The notes under the pieces are model-generated. The model had not been told where the DNA came from, searched no databases, and worked only from the letters and a program-made list of their open reading frames with translations. Below, one piece after another: positions 24,101-32,829 of a stretch of DNA of 49,587 bases. A program made the translations under genes and the position numbers. This stretch comes from Planctomycetota bacterium (GTDB taxonomy: Bacteria; Planctomycetota; UBA1135; UBA2386). Each line of letters opens with the position of its first letter. Position 1 is the first letter of the stretch. The DNA is taken from NCBI GenBank assembly GCA_016794565.1, contig JAEUHQ010000135.1, forward strand, positions 1 through 49,587, given 5' to 3'.

Positions 24101-24646
24101 ATGGTCTCGATCGGCAAACCTGCCCCCGCGTTCCAGCTCCCCGACCAGGACGGCAAGACCGTGTCGCTGCGCGACCTCGCCGGCCGCTGGGTCGTCCTCT
24201 ACTTCTACCCGCGCGACGACACTCCGGGGTGCACCGTCGAGGCCTGCGAGTTCACCGCGGCGAACTCCTCGTTCCGCGGACTCGATGCCGAGGTCTTCGG
24301 CTGCAGCGCGGACAGCGCGAGCGCACACCAGAAGTTCATCGCCAAGCACTCGCTCGGCATCCGTCTGCTCACCGACGCGGACAAGAAGGTGATGAAGGCC
24401 TACGGCGCCTTCGGCAAGAAGGTGCTCTACGGCAAGGAGGCGGTGGGGATCATCCGGTCGACTGTGCTCATCGCGCCGGACGGGACGGTCGCCCACCACT
24501 GGGCGAAGGTGAAGGCCGCGGGCCACGCCGACCACGTTCGCGCGAAGCTCGTCGAACTGCGCGGCGGCGCGCCGGATGCAGCGAAGAAGTCGGAGAAGAA
24601 GAAGGCGAAGAAGGCGAAGAAGGCCGCGCGGAAGCCCGCGAAGTGA
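24101..24646 (+). CDS. bcp: Thioredoxin-dependent thiol peroxidase (Bcp/PrxQ) with Lys/Ala-rich tail
   Basis: 181 residues from the ATG at 24101. It reduces H2O2 and organic hydroperoxides using thioredoxin. The active site DDTPGCTVEACEF (about 39-51) contains the peroxidatic Cys and, five residues on, the resolving Cys, the standard PrxQ arrangement. FYPRDDTPG and the STVLIAPDGTVAHHW strand complete the fold. Normal Bcp proteins have about 150-160 residues; the extra C-terminal part from about 160 (AAKKSEKKKAKKAKKAARKP) is a lysine-rich, probably disordered tail seldom seen in this family. It lies divergent from the sulfotransferase operon and converges on the small membrane protein gene with no gap. 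Confidence 0.93.
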   Translation: MVSIGKPAPAFQLPDQDGKTVSLRDLAGRWVVLYFYPRDDTPGCTVEACEFTAANSSFRGLDAEVFGCSADSASAHQKFIAKHSLGIRLLTDADKKVMKAYGAFGKKVLYGKEAVGIIRSTVLIAPDGTVAHHWAKVKAAGHADHVRAKLVELRGGAPDAAKKSEKKKAKKAKKAARKPAK

Positions 24647-24658
24647 TCACGCCGCGCG
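24625..24658. terminator. Hairpin overlapping the convergent stops of bcp and the small membrane protein
   Basis: CGCGCGG (24625-24631) pairs with CCGCGCG (24652-24658) over 7 bp. The 20-nt loop holds both stop codons, which abut at TGATCA (24644-24649). No U-tract is present. Confidence 0.35.
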
Positions 24659-24925
24659 TCGCGCAGACCCGATCGTGGCTCGCCTGCGTCGTGTGGTCCA
24701 CGTGACCGCGACGCTCGCGAGCAGAGCGCCGACGCCGAGCAGCCACGCCGCATCGTCGCCGCCGAGCTGGAGGAAGACGGCGAAGTAGCAGCCGCTCAGG
24801 AAGAACCACGCGAACGCGAGCGCGAGCGCGAGCATCGCGATGGTGCGTCGCCCGTCCAGGGCTCGCACGAGCCCGACGGGCAGCAACCCGGCGCTCATGA
24901 CCAACAGGATCGGCCCGAAATCCAC
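24647..24925 (-). CDS. Small hypothetical membrane protein
   Basis: 92 residues from a GTG at 24925; an internal ATG at residue 10 is an alternative. Three hydrophobic stretches are visible: about 3-22 (FGPILLVMSAGLLPVGLV), 29-52 (AMLALALAFAWFFLSGCYF) and 60-76 (AAWLLGVGALLASVAVTW). It ends with a basic Arg-rich tail (TTRRRRATIGSARR), which fits a cytoplasmic C-terminus by the positive-inside rule. I recognise no family. Coding quality is consistent with its neighbours, and the stop abuts the bcp stop exactly. It is divergent from egtB, separated by 125 bp. Confidence 0.6.
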   Translation of the reverse strand: MDFGPILLVMSAGLLPVGLVRALDGRRTIAMLALALAFAWFFLSGCYFAVFLQLGGDDAAWLLGVGALLASVAVTWTTRRRRATIGSARRAA

Positions 24926-25050
24926 GCGCCGGTATCGGTCGCGCGCACAGGCCCTTTAGCAGACCGCGCCGCGCCGTCCCGCGCCGAGACGCGAGGAACG
25001 GTGTCCCGGGCCATGGCGGAGCGGCGCGCCGCTCCCGTAGCATCCGGCGG

Positions 25051-26358
25051 ATGGAGCGAAACGCCCTCCTGGCGCGATTCCTCGCCGTGCGCGCCCGCAG
25101 CGAACGCCTGATGTCGCCCCTGGCCGAGGAGGACTTCCGCATCCAGTCGATGCCCGACGTCAGCCCGCCGTGGTGGAACCTCGGCCACACGAGCTGGTTC
25201 TTCGCCGCGAACGTGCTGCGCCCGAACGGCGCCGAGTTCGGCGACTTCCCCGGGTTCGACTACGCGTTGAACAGCTACTACGAGGGGCTGGGGCCGCGCC
25301 TGCCCCGAGCGATGCGCGGGCGGGTGGCACAGCCTTCCACCGACGACGTGCGCAGGTACCGCACTGCCGTCGACCGCGCCACGATCGCGCTCCTGCGCGC
25401 CGCCGACGAAGCAACGTTCGTTGCGATGCACGACGCGGTGGTGATCGGGCTCGAACACGAAGAGCAGCATCAGGAGCTGTTCCTCACGGAGATCCTGCAC
25501 ATCCGCTGGTCGGCGCCCGAGGCGCTTCGCCGCGCCTACGCCGCGCCGCTCACGCGACCGCCTTCGACCGCGTCGTCGCCGATGCGTGCCGTCGACCACC
25601 GCGGCGGCATGCAGACGCTGGGACACGACGGCGAGGGCTTCTGCTGGGACAACGAACTGCCGCCACACCCGGTCCTGGTGCCCGACTTCGCCCTCGCGGA
25701 CCGGCTCGTCACCAACGCCGAGTGGATCGCGTTCGTCGAGGACGGCGGCTACCGGCAACCACTCCTGTGGCTCTCGAACGGCTGGACCGCAGTGCAGCAG
25801 TCCGGATGGCAGGCGCCGCTCTACTGGCAACGCGACGGCGTGGGATGGCGGCGCTTCACTCTGCGCGGGCTCGTGCCCGTCGAGCCGGACGCTCCGGTCT
25901 GCCACGTCTCGTTCTACGAGGCCGACGCGTTCGCTCGCTGGTACGGCGGGCAATTCGCGACTTGGAAGCACGCTCGCCTGCCGCGTGAGTGCGAGTGGGA
26001 ACATGCGGCGCGTGTGTCGGGCTTCGACCAACGCGGCGGGAACCTGCTCGACGAGGATCCGATGGCCGGAGCGCTCGATGCTGCACCGGCCGGATCGCGC
26101 GAAGGTGTGCGGCAACTCGCGGGCGACACGTGGGAGTGGACGCTGAGCCACTACGAGCCCTACCCGGGCTACCGCCCGTTCCCCGGCGCGCTGATGGAGT
26201 ACAACGGCAAGTTCATGGACAACCAGCGTGTGCTCCGGGGCGGCTCGTTCGCCACACCACGCGGCCAGGCGCGCGCGCAGTACCGCAACTTCTGGCCGGC
26301 AGACACTCGTTTCCAGGCAACCGGCGTGCGCCTGCTGCTCGATCGCACGGGCCATTGA
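25051..26358 (+). CDS. egtB: Ergothioneine biosynthesis protein EgtB (DinB-like plus FGE-sulfatase domain)
   Basis: 435 residues, close to the usual length. EgtB is a mononuclear iron enzyme that uses O2 to join hercynine to a thiol substrate (gamma-glutamylcysteine or cysteine) as a sulfoxide. The DinB_2 domain (1-150) supplies the three iron ligands: His46 in NLGHTSWFF, and His136 and His140 in LEHEEQHQE. The FGE-sulfatase domain (about 185-435) shows SFYEADAFARWYGG, RLPRECEWEHAAR, DTWEWTLSHYEPYPG and VLRGGSFATP. The partner methyltransferase gene egtD, commonly adjacent, is not in this window. It appears to be a single-gene unit upstream of the tetR gene. Confidence 0.93.
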   Translation: MERNALLARFLAVRARSERLMSPLAEEDFRIQSMPDVSPPWWNLGHTSWFFAANVLRPNGAEFGDFPGFDYALNSYYEGLGPRLPRAMRGRVAQPSTDDVRRYRTAVDRATIALLRAADEATFVAMHDAVVIGLEHEEQHQELFLTEILHIRWSAPEALRRAYAAPLTRPPSTASSPMRAVDHRGGMQTLGHDGEGFCWDNELPPHPVLVPDFALADRLVTNAEWIAFVEDGGYRQPLLWLSNGWTAVQQSGWQAPLYWQRDGVGWRRFTLRGLVPVEPDAPVCHVSFYEADAFARWYGGQFATWKHARLPRECEWEHAARVSGFDQRGGNLLDEDPMAGALDAAPAGSREGVRQLAGDTWEWTLSHYEPYPGYRPFPGALMEYNGKFMDNQRVLRGGSFATPRGQARAQYRNFWPADTRFQATGVRLLLDRTGH

Positions 26359-26405
26359 CGATCGCGGCAAAGACCGGAGAGAGTGCGACCCTCGAATCTC
26401 GGCCC

Positions 26406-26434
26406 TTGCGCCCGTGCGACCACATCGCTATTAG
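26406..26434 (+). promoter_or_regulatory. Probable promoter of the tetR gene
   Basis: TTGCGC (26406-26411) and TATTAG (26429-26434) are separated by 17 bp. The predicted start near 26441 falls inside the operator-like palindrome at 26432-26447, as expected for autorepression. Confidence 0.5.
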
Positions 26435-26447
26435 ACTGACCGGTCTA
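26432..26447 (+). promoter_or_regulatory. TetR-type operator palindrome before tetR
   Basis: TAGACTGACCGGTCTA is an inverted repeat with TAGAC/GTCTA arms and closely resembles operators of TetR/NemR-like repressors. Its right half (GACCGGTCTA) recurs before the RND operon. It overlaps the -10 box and predicted start of tetR. Confidence 0.65.
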
Positions 26448-26460
26448 TTCCCGGCCCTCG

Positions 26461-27069
26461 ATGACCCTCGACCCACCCCGCGACACCGACACGCGCGATC
26501 GCCTGCTGACGGCGGGCGCAGAGCTGTTCGGGAAGAAGGGATTCAACGGCTGTGGTATCGCCGAAGTCCTTCAGGTAGCAGGAGTTCCGAAGGGCTCGTT
26601 CTACCACTACTTCGCCTCCAAGGAGGAGTTCGGCGTCGCCCTGATCGAGCGCGCGCGGGACGAGCACCTCGCGGAAGTGAAGCCGTTGCTGAGCGACCGG
26701 CGCATGACCCCGGTGCAGCGGCTGCGCACGATGTTCGCGCAGGCGCGCGCCGAGTGCGCCGAGAACGGTCCGACCGTCGAGTGCCTGATCCCGAAGCTCG
26801 CTCTCGAGACCGCGAGCCTCAGCGAACCGGTGCACGCGGCAGTGCGGTGCTGCTACCAGCAATGGAGCGCGCTGCTGGCCCAGGTCATTCGCGAGGGCCA
26901 GAACGCCGGTGAGATCGACCGGAAGCACGATGCCGACCGCCTGGCGAACGTGCTCGTGATGCTGTGGGAGGGTGCCGCGATCCGGATGCAGATCGACCGC
27001 AGCATCGACGCCCTGGACGACTTCCAGGCGTTCGTCTTCGACACCTTGCTCGGCGACCCGCGCCGCTGA
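26461..27069 (+). CDS. TetR/AcrR-family transcriptional repressor of the RND efflux operon
   Basis: 202 residues. The N-terminal helix-turn-helix domain (about 12-60) reads DRLLTAGAELFGKKGFNGCG, then IAEVLQVAGVPKGSFYHYFASKEEF, the classical TetR pattern. The C-terminal ligand-binding half contains Cys residues (AECAEN, VECLIP and a CC pair in VRCCYQQW), which could allow sensing of electrophiles, as in NemR; this is inference. The gene heads the efflux cluster, 74 bp before the adaptor gene. Operator-like sites lie before tetR (26432-26447) and before the pump operon (27117-27131), so control of both by this protein is likely. Confidence 0.93.
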   Translation: MTLDPPRDTDTRDRLLTAGAELFGKKGFNGCGIAEVLQVAGVPKGSFYHYFASKEEFGVALIERARDEHLAEVKPLLSDRRMTPVQRLRTMFAQARAECAENGPTVECLIPKLALETASLSEPVHAAVRCCYQQWSALLAQVIREGQNAGEIDRKHDADRLANVLVMLWEGAAIRMQIDRSIDALDDFQAFVFDTLLGDPRR

Positions 27070-27116
27070 GTCCACCCCGTCCGCCCAAATCCCCATCCCC
27101 GACTCCGGCCCGACGC

Positions 27117-27131
27117 TAGTCGACCGGTCTA
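27117..27131 (+). promoter_or_regulatory. Second TetR-type operator, before the RND efflux operon
   Basis: TAGTCGACCGGTCTA shares GACCGGTCTA exactly with the palindrome before tetR and keeps a TAG left arm one base closer. It ends 12 bp before the start codon of the adaptor gene, where binding would block transcription or early elongation. No clear -35/-10 pair is visible here. Confidence 0.55.
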
Positions 27132-27143
27132 ATTCCGTCGCCC

Positions 27144-28259
27144 ATGACCCCTCCTTCCGCCCAACACTCCCTCCGGTTCCGCATCCTCGGAACGATCCTG
27201 CTGCTCGTCGTCGCGGTTGCGGCTGCCGGCAGCTTCTGGCTTCTGAAGCAGAACAAGAAGGCCCAGAGCCAGGCTGCGGCCCAAGGCCATGGCGAAATGG
27301 CCGAGGCCATCGAAGGCGCCGACGCCCGCACGCGCATGTTCGCACGGTCGACCACGGCGATCGGAACGGTGCGCGCGCTGCAGTCGATCGACCTGAAGAA
27401 CGAACTCGCCGGAACCGTCCGCAAGGTCCAGCTCGAGACCGGCCGCGTGGTCGAAGCGGGAGCAATCCTCGTCGAACTCGATGTCGCGGTCGAACAGGCA
27501 GAACTCGCCGCGTACGAAGCCGACGCCCGCCTCGCCGCTTCCATGCTCGCGCGCATGGAGCAGGCACTGAAGGACCAGGGTGCCTCGGCGGCCGACGTCG
27601 ATCGCGCACGCGCCGAACACGACCGCACGATGGCGAACGTCGCCCGTACGAAAGCGGTCATCGAGCAGAAGGTCGTACGGGCGCCGTTCCGCTCGCGCGT
27701 CGGCATGGTCGATCTGCACCCCGGCCAGTACCTCGTGCCCGGAACGACGATCACCACGCTGCAGGGCGTCGACGACGCCGTGCACGTCGATTTCTCCGTG
27801 ACCCAGGAGACCGCGACGCGCCTCGAGATCGGACAGCAAGTCGAGGTGACCGCCGACGAGCGCACGGCCGGCGCCAAGATCGTCGCGATGGACGCGCGCG
27901 TCGAAGCCACGACGCGCAACACGATGGTGCGCGCGCTGCTGTCGGGCTTGCAGCCGCTCCCGACGCCCGGGGCGTCGGTCCGCGTCCGTGTGCCCGTCGA
28001 GGCCCCGCACGAAGTCGTCGTGGTGCCGGTCAGCGCACTGCGGCGCGGCCCGGGCGGCGACTACGTGTTCGCGATCGCGAAAGCGCAGGACGGCAAACTG
28101 CGGGCGAAGACACGCCGGGTGCACAGCGGCGCCTCGCTCGGTGACGAGATCATCGTCATCGAGGGAGTGAAGGCCGGCGAACGCGTCGCGGCGCTCGGCT
28201 CCTTCAAGCTGCGCGAAGACGTGCTCGTCGACGACAAGACCCTCGTCACGAAGCAGTGA
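27144..28259 (+). CDS. RND efflux periplasmic adaptor (membrane fusion protein, HlyD/AcrA family)
   Basis: 371 residues. An N-terminal anchor (about 12-36, ILGTILLLVVAVAAAG) leads to the lipoyl/barrel-sandwich domain: SIDLKNELAGTVRKVQL, then ETGRVVEAGAILVELD. A short helical hairpin follows (about 115-170, with VEQAELAAYEADARLAASML), then the returning lipoyl half (VVRAPFRSRVGMVDLHPGQY) and the beta-barrel and membrane-proximal domains (VVVVPVSALRRGPGGDYVF). The protein bridges the inner-membrane pump and outer-membrane channel in the periplasm. It is the first pump gene of the operon; its stop overlaps a GTG (GTGA) and the pump's better ATG lies 9 bp later. Confidence 0.93.
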   Translation: MTPPSAQHSLRFRILGTILLLVVAVAAAGSFWLLKQNKKAQSQAAAQGHGEMAEAIEGADARTRMFARSTTAIGTVRALQSIDLKNELAGTVRKVQLETGRVVEAGAILVELDVAVEQAELAAYEADARLAASMLARMEQALKDQGASAADVDRARAEHDRTMANVARTKAVIEQKVVRAPFRSRVGMVDLHPGQYLVPGTTITTLQGVDDAVHVDFSVTQETATRLEIGQQVEVTADERTAGAKIVAMDARVEATTRNTMVRALLSGLQPLPTPGASVRVRVPVEAPHEVVVVPVSALRRGPGGDYVFAIAKAQDGKLRAKTRRVHSGASLGDEIIVIEGVKAGERVAALGSFKLREDVLVDDKTLVTKQ

Positions 28260-28267
28260 GGCAACCG

Positions 28268-31200
28268 ATGCGCTCCTTCACCGACACCTTCGTCCGCCAC
28301 CCGGTCCTGGCGCTCGTCGCCAACCTCCTGATCGTGCTGGTCGGCATCCGGGCCGTCTTCGGCCTGCCGCTGCAGCAGTATCCGAAGCTCGACTCGGCCT
28401 CGGTCATCGTCACGACGGTCTACGTCGGCGCGTCCGCCGAGAACGTGCGAGGCTTCCTCACCACGCCGATCGAACGAGCGGTCTCTTCGATCGGCGGCGT
28501 CGACCACATCGAGTCCGAGAGTCGCGCCGGCGTCAGCAAGGTCACCGTTCGCCTCGAACTCGACTACGACACCACGAGAGCGCTGGCGGAGGTCACGGCC
28601 CGCCTGCAGCAGATCCGCAGCGAACTGCCCGCCGAAGCCGAGCCGCCGATGATCGACGTGCAGCGCGCCGATCGCCCGTACGCGAGCTTCTACCTGAGCT
28701 TCACGTCGGAGCAGCGAACGCTCGCGGAACTGACGGACTACCTGTCCCGCAACGTGCAGCCGCAGTTCGCGACGATCGACGGCGTGCAGCGCGTCACGAA
28801 CCAGGAAGGCGGTCGCCCTCTCGCGATGCGCATCTGGCTCGATCCCGACAAACTCGCCGCCGTCAACCTGGCGCCCGGCGACATCTACGCGGCGATCCAG
28901 CGCAACAACTACCTGGCCGCCGTCGGACAGACGAAGGGCAACCTCGTCCAGATCAACCTGCTGGCGGACACGGACCTCCGTTCCGTCGAGGAGTTCGAGA
29001 AGCTGATCGTGACCGACCGCGGCGGCGCCGTCGTGCGCATCGGCGACGTCGCGCGCGTCGAACTCGGCGCGGAGGAGGCGGACTTCACCGCGAAGTACAA
29101 CGACCGCCCGAGTGTCTACCTCGGCGTGTGGCCGCTCGTCGGCGCGAACGAGATCGCCGTCGGCAACCGGCTCGTCGCGGAGATGGACACGATCCGCCCG
29201 TCGCTGCCCCCGGACATCGAGATGAACCTCGCCTACGACGGCACGATGTTCATGCGGGACGCCCTGAAGGAGATCTCCTTCACGCTGATGGAGACGATCG
29301 CGATCGTCGCTCTCGTCGTCTTCCTGTTCCTCGGCTCGATCCGGACGTCCTTGGTGCCGCTCGTCGCGATGCCGGTGTCGTTGATCGGCGCAGTCGTCGT
29401 GATGGCGGCCTGCGGGTTCTCGCTGAACCTCCTCACCATCCTCGCGATCGTGCTGTCGGTCGGCCTCGTCGTCGACGACGCGATCGTCGTCGTCGAGAAC
29501 GTCGAGCGTCACGTCCGCATGGGCAAGACGCGACTGCAGGCCGCGACCGAAGCCGCACGCGAACTGCTCGGCCCGATCGTCGCGATGACGATCACGCTCG
29601 CGGCCGTCTACGCACCGATCGGCTTCCAGGGCGGCATGACGGGCGCGCTCTTCCTCGAGTTCGCGATCACCCTCGCGGCGGCGGTACTCGTCTCCGGCAT
29701 CGTCGCAGTGACGCTGTCGCCGATGATGAGCCGCTTCGCCGTGCGCGACCACGGCAAGGAAGCGTGGCTCACTCGTCAGGTCGACAAGGGCTTCGCGGTC
29801 GTGCGCCGCGCCTACGTCTGGATGCTCGACGCGGCGCTCTCGCTCCGGTGGGCGATCGTCGTGGTCGCGGTGCTGATCGGCCTCGCGGCCGTGCCGCTCT
29901 ACACCGAGTCGCGGCGCGAACTCGCGCCGGTCGAGGACCAGAGCCACATCTCGCTCTTCTTCGACGTCGCGCCGGACGCCACGCTCGAAGCCGTCGATTC
30001 CGCGTCACGCGAAGTCGCGAAGATCGTGCGTGCGCAGCCCGAGACGAAGTTCATGTGGTCGCTGGTCGCCGACTGGGGCGGCTTCGGCGGCATGGTCCAC
30101 AAGCATTGGACGGAACGCGAGCGTTCGACGCGCGAGGTCTACGGCCCGCTCTTCTACCAGCTGTCGCAGGTACCGGGTGTGCGCGTGTTCCCACGCCTCG
30201 ATCCGCCGCTGCCGACGTCGGGCATGCACGACGTCGAACTGGTGCTGCAGAGCTCCGGCCCGGTCGAAGAGCTCCTCGAGCAGTCGATGGCGATCTTCGG
30301 CGCCGGCTGGGCGAGCGGGAAGTTCACCTACGTCGACACCGACCTCAAGATCGACCGACCGCAGGCCCGCGTGCGTGTCGACCGCGAACGGGTCGCGGAC
30401 CTCGGCATGGACCTCGCCAGCGTCGGCCGCGAACTCGGCGCGCTGCTCGGCGGCGGCTACGTGAACCGGTTCAACTTCTACGACCGCAGCTACAAGGTCA
30501 TCCCCCAGATCGACCGCGCCGGCCGCTCGTCGGTGGGACCGCTGCTCGATCTCAAGATCAAGACGCCCGGGGGCGACCTCGTGCCGGTGTCGTCGTTCGT
30601 CGACATCGAGGCGAGCGCGTCACCTCGCACACTGAACCGCTTCCAGCAACGCAACTCCGCCCGCGTCGTCGGGGGCGTGCTCCCCGGCGTCACCAAGGAG
30701 GAAGGCCTGCGCGCGCTCGAAGAAGCGGCTGCCGCGGTCGTGAAGCCAGGCGTCACGATCGACTACGCCGGCGAGTCGCGACAGATCCGCCACGAGGGGT
30801 CGACCCTCGTACTGACGCTCGGATTCGCGATCGCGCTCGTCTACCTGGTCCTGGCTGCCCAGTTCCGCAGCTTCCGCGACCCGCTCATCGTGCTGCTGGG
30901 CTCGGTGCCGCTGGCGATCAGCGGCGCCCTCCTGTTCCCCTACCTCGAGTGGGACTGGGTCGGCTCCAAGACGACGACGACGATCAACGTCTACTCGCAG
31001 GTCGGCCTGATCACGCTCGTCGGACTCATCGCGAAGAACGGCATCCTGATCGTCGAGTTCGCGAACGTGCTGCAGGAGCGCGGCATCGCCAAGATGGAGG
31101 CGATTCGCGAGGCTGCGGCGACGCGCCTTCGCCCGGTGCTGATGACGACCGCGGCGACCATCTTCGGCCACCTGCCGCTCGTGTTCGTCGCGGGCCCGGG

Positions 31201-31387
31201 TGCAGCGGCACGCAACAGCATCGGCATCGTGCTCGTCGCCGGCATGGCGATCGGCACCGTGTTCACCCTGTTCGTCGTGCCGGTCTTCTACCTGCTGATC
31301 GCGGCGAACCACCGCCACGCCGAAGAGGACGCGCCGGCGACCGAGCGCAGCGCTTCCACCCCCTCGCCCTCGATGGAGTTCGCGTGA
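28268..31387 (+). CDS. RND-family multidrug efflux permease (HAE1/AcrB type)
   Basis: 1039 residues, full length for the family. I chose the ATG at 28268 because it has a TGAGG ribosome-binding site 6 nt upstream and the normal N-terminus (MRSFTDTFVRHPVLALVANL); a GTG at 28256 overlaps the previous stop. The proton-relay Asp pair of TM4 lies in VLSVGLVVDDAIVVVENVER, and the TM10 Lys in LVGLIAKNGILIVEFAN, so the pump should be active. Twelve transmembrane helices and two large periplasmic loops follow the AcrB layout (PLQQYPKLDSASVIVTTVY, later LAPVEDQSHI). It exports drugs or other amphiphiles using the proton gradient. The final bases overlap the ATG of the outer-membrane gene (TGATG). Confidence 0.95.
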   Translation: MRSFTDTFVRHPVLALVANLLIVLVGIRAVFGLPLQQYPKLDSASVIVTTVYVGASAENVRGFLTTPIERAVSSIGGVDHIESESRAGVSKVTVRLELDYDTTRALAEVTARLQQIRSELPAEAEPPMIDVQRADRPYASFYLSFTSEQRTLAELTDYLSRNVQPQFATIDGVQRVTNQEGGRPLAMRIWLDPDKLAAVNLAPGDIYAAIQRNNYLAAVGQTKGNLVQINLLADTDLRSVEEFEKLIVTDRGGAVVRIGDVARVELGAEEADFTAKYNDRPSVYLGVWPLVGANEIAVGNRLVAEMDTIRPSLPPDIEMNLAYDGTMFMRDALKEISFTLMETIAIVALVVFLFLGSIRTSLVPLVAMPVSLIGAVVVMAACGFSLNLLTILAIVLSVGLVVDDAIVVVENVERHVRMGKTRLQAATEAARELLGPIVAMTITLAAVYAPIGFQGGMTGALFLEFAITLAAAVLVSGIVAVTLSPMMSRFAVRDHGKEAWLTRQVDKGFAVVRRAYVWMLDAALSLRWAIVVVAVLIGLAAVPLYTESRRELAPVEDQSHISLFFDVAPDATLEAVDSASREVAKIVRAQPETKFMWSLVADWGGFGGMVHKHWTERERSTREVYGPLFYQLSQVPGVRVFPRLDPPLPTSGMHDVELVLQSSGPVEELLEQSMAIFGAGWASGKFTYVDTDLKIDRPQARVRVDRERVADLGMDLASVGRELGALLGGGYVNRFNFYDRSYKVIPQIDRAGRSSVGPLLDLKIKTPGGDLVPVSSFVDIEASASPRTLNRFQQRNSARVVGGVLPGVTKEEGLRALEEAAAAVVKPGVTIDYAGESRQIRHEGSTLVLTLGFAIALVYLVLAAQFRSFRDPLIVLLGSVPLAISGALLFPYLEWDWVGSKTTTTINVYSQVGLITLVGLIAKNGILIVEFANVLQERGIAKMEAIREAAATRLRPVLMTTAATIFGHLPLVFVAGPGAAARNSIGIVLVAGMAIGTVFTLFVVPVFYLLIAANHRHAEEDAPATERSASTPSPSMEFA

Positions 31388-32829
31388 TGCCTTCCTTCCA
31401 TCCCGTCCGCGCGGCGATCCTCACCGCCGCGGCCCTCTTCGCCGCGTCCTGCGCGTCGGTCGGTCCCGACTACGAAGCCCCGAAGACCGACTTCGCGGCG
31501 AACTGGCGGCAACCGAAGGACGCCGGTCTCGTCGGCGAGCCCGCGGCCCCCGGCGCGTGGTGGCGCACGTTCGGCGATCCGCTGCTCGCGGACCTGGTCG
31601 ACCGGGCGCTCGTGCACAACCTCGACCTCCGGGCCGCGCTCGCCCGCCTCGAGTCGGCCCGTGCGCTGCGCGGCGTCGCCGCCGCCGACCAGTGGCCGTC
31701 GATCGACGGGCGCGGGTCGTACGAACACCGCAGCGAGAGCAAGAACACGCCGTTCGGGGCGTTCATCCCGCGCACGAACATCCACACGATCGCGGCGGAC
31801 GCGTCGTGGGAACTCGACCTGTGGGGCCGCGTGCGCCGCTCCGTCGAGGCAGCCAATGCCGACCTCGCCGCCAGCGAGGACGACGTTCGCGCTGCGGCCG
31901 TGACCGTTGCGGGCGAAGTCGCCGCCACCTACATCGACCTCCGTGCCGCACAACAGCGCCTGAAGATCGCGCAGGAGAACCTCGCTCTGCAGGAGCGCAC
32001 GCTGGGACTCGTCCGAGCTCGCTTCGACGCCGGCCTCGTCGTCGAACGTGACGTCGCGCAGGCCGCGACCAACGTCGAGTCCACCCGCGCTCGCCTGCCT
32101 TCCCTGGTGGCTGCCGCGACGACGGCGCAGAATCGCCTGCTGGTCCTGCTCGGCACCACGCCATCGGACCTGCCGCTCGACCTCGACACGGTCGCACCTC
32201 TGCCCACCCTGCCCACCAAGGTCGCCGTCGGCCTCCCGACCGACCTGCTGCGCCGTCGCCCCGACGTGCAGGCGGCAGAACGGCGGTTCGCCGCGGCGGT
32301 CGCGCGCATCGGCGTCGCCGAGGGCGATCGTTATCCGAGATTCACGCTCGGCGGCACGCTCGGGCTGTCCGCGAACGCGGCGCGCGACGTCTTCGACAGC
32401 GACAGCGACCTGGTGGCCTTCGGCCCGTCGGTGCGCTGGAACCTGTTCGACGGCGGCCGGCTGCGCCAACGCGTGAGGTCGCTCGAGGCGACGGCCGAGG
32501 CCGCGCAGCTCGCGTGGGAGAAGGCGGTCCTTCTCGCGATCGAGGAGACCGAGAACGCGATGACGCGCTTCGTCCGCGAACAGGAGCGACGCACTTCGCT
32601 GCAGCGTGCCGCCGAGCAGGCCCGGCGCGCGGTCGAACTGGCGCAGTCGCAGTACCGCGCCGGGCTCTCCGACTTCCAGGCCGTCATCGACAGTGAACGA
32701 ACGGTCGCGACGATCGAGGACGATCTCGTCGCGAGCGACGCACAAGTCGCCGGCAGCCTCGTCGCGATCTTCAAGTCGCTCGGCGGCGAGTTCGGTGCGC
32801 CGGCGGTCAGCGCGACGGCCAGCCGCTGA
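31387..32829 (+). CDS. Outer-membrane efflux lipoprotein, NodT/TolC family
   Basis: 480 residues from the ATG at 31387, which shares one base with the pump's stop (TGATG). A lipoprotein signal (AAALFAASCAS, Cys near residue 22) is followed by VGPDYEAP, the start typical of NodT-family factors. Two OEP repeats are visible: WWRTFGDPLLADLVDRAL with HNLDLRAALARLESARA, and later RRRPDVQAAERRFAAAVARIGVAEGDRYP, the family signature, with WNLFDGGRLRQRV. The protein forms the trimeric exit duct in the outer membrane. Its presence shows that the host has an outer membrane. Last gene of the operon. Confidence 0.94.
   Translation: MPSFHPVRAAILTAAALFAASCASVGPDYEAPKTDFAANWRQPKDAGLVGEPAAPGAWWRTFGDPLLADLVDRALVHNLDLRAALARLESARALRGVAAADQWPSIDGRGSYEHRSESKNTPFGAFIPRTNIHTIAADASWELDLWGRVRRSVEAANADLAASEDDVRAAAVTVAGEVAATYIDLRAAQQRLKIAQENLALQERTLGLVRARFDAGLVVERDVAQAATNVESTRARLPSLVAAATTAQNRLLVLLGTTPSDLPLDLDTVAPLPTLPTKVAVGLPTDLLRRRPDVQAAERRFAAAVARIGVAEGDRYPRFTLGGTLGLSANAARDVFDSDSDLVAFGPSVRWNLFDGGRLRQRVRSLEATAEAAQLAWEKAVLLAIEETENAMTRFVREQERRTSLQRAAEQARRAVELAQSQYRAGLSDFQAVIDSERTVATIEDDLVASDAQVAGSLVAIFKSLGGEFGAPAVSATASR

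Noticed and set aside
29128..31386. Open frame running inside the RND pump into the outer-membrane gene
   Set aside because: Only the part from 31387 on has family similarity; the upstream part is an Arg-rich off-frame reading of the pump gene.
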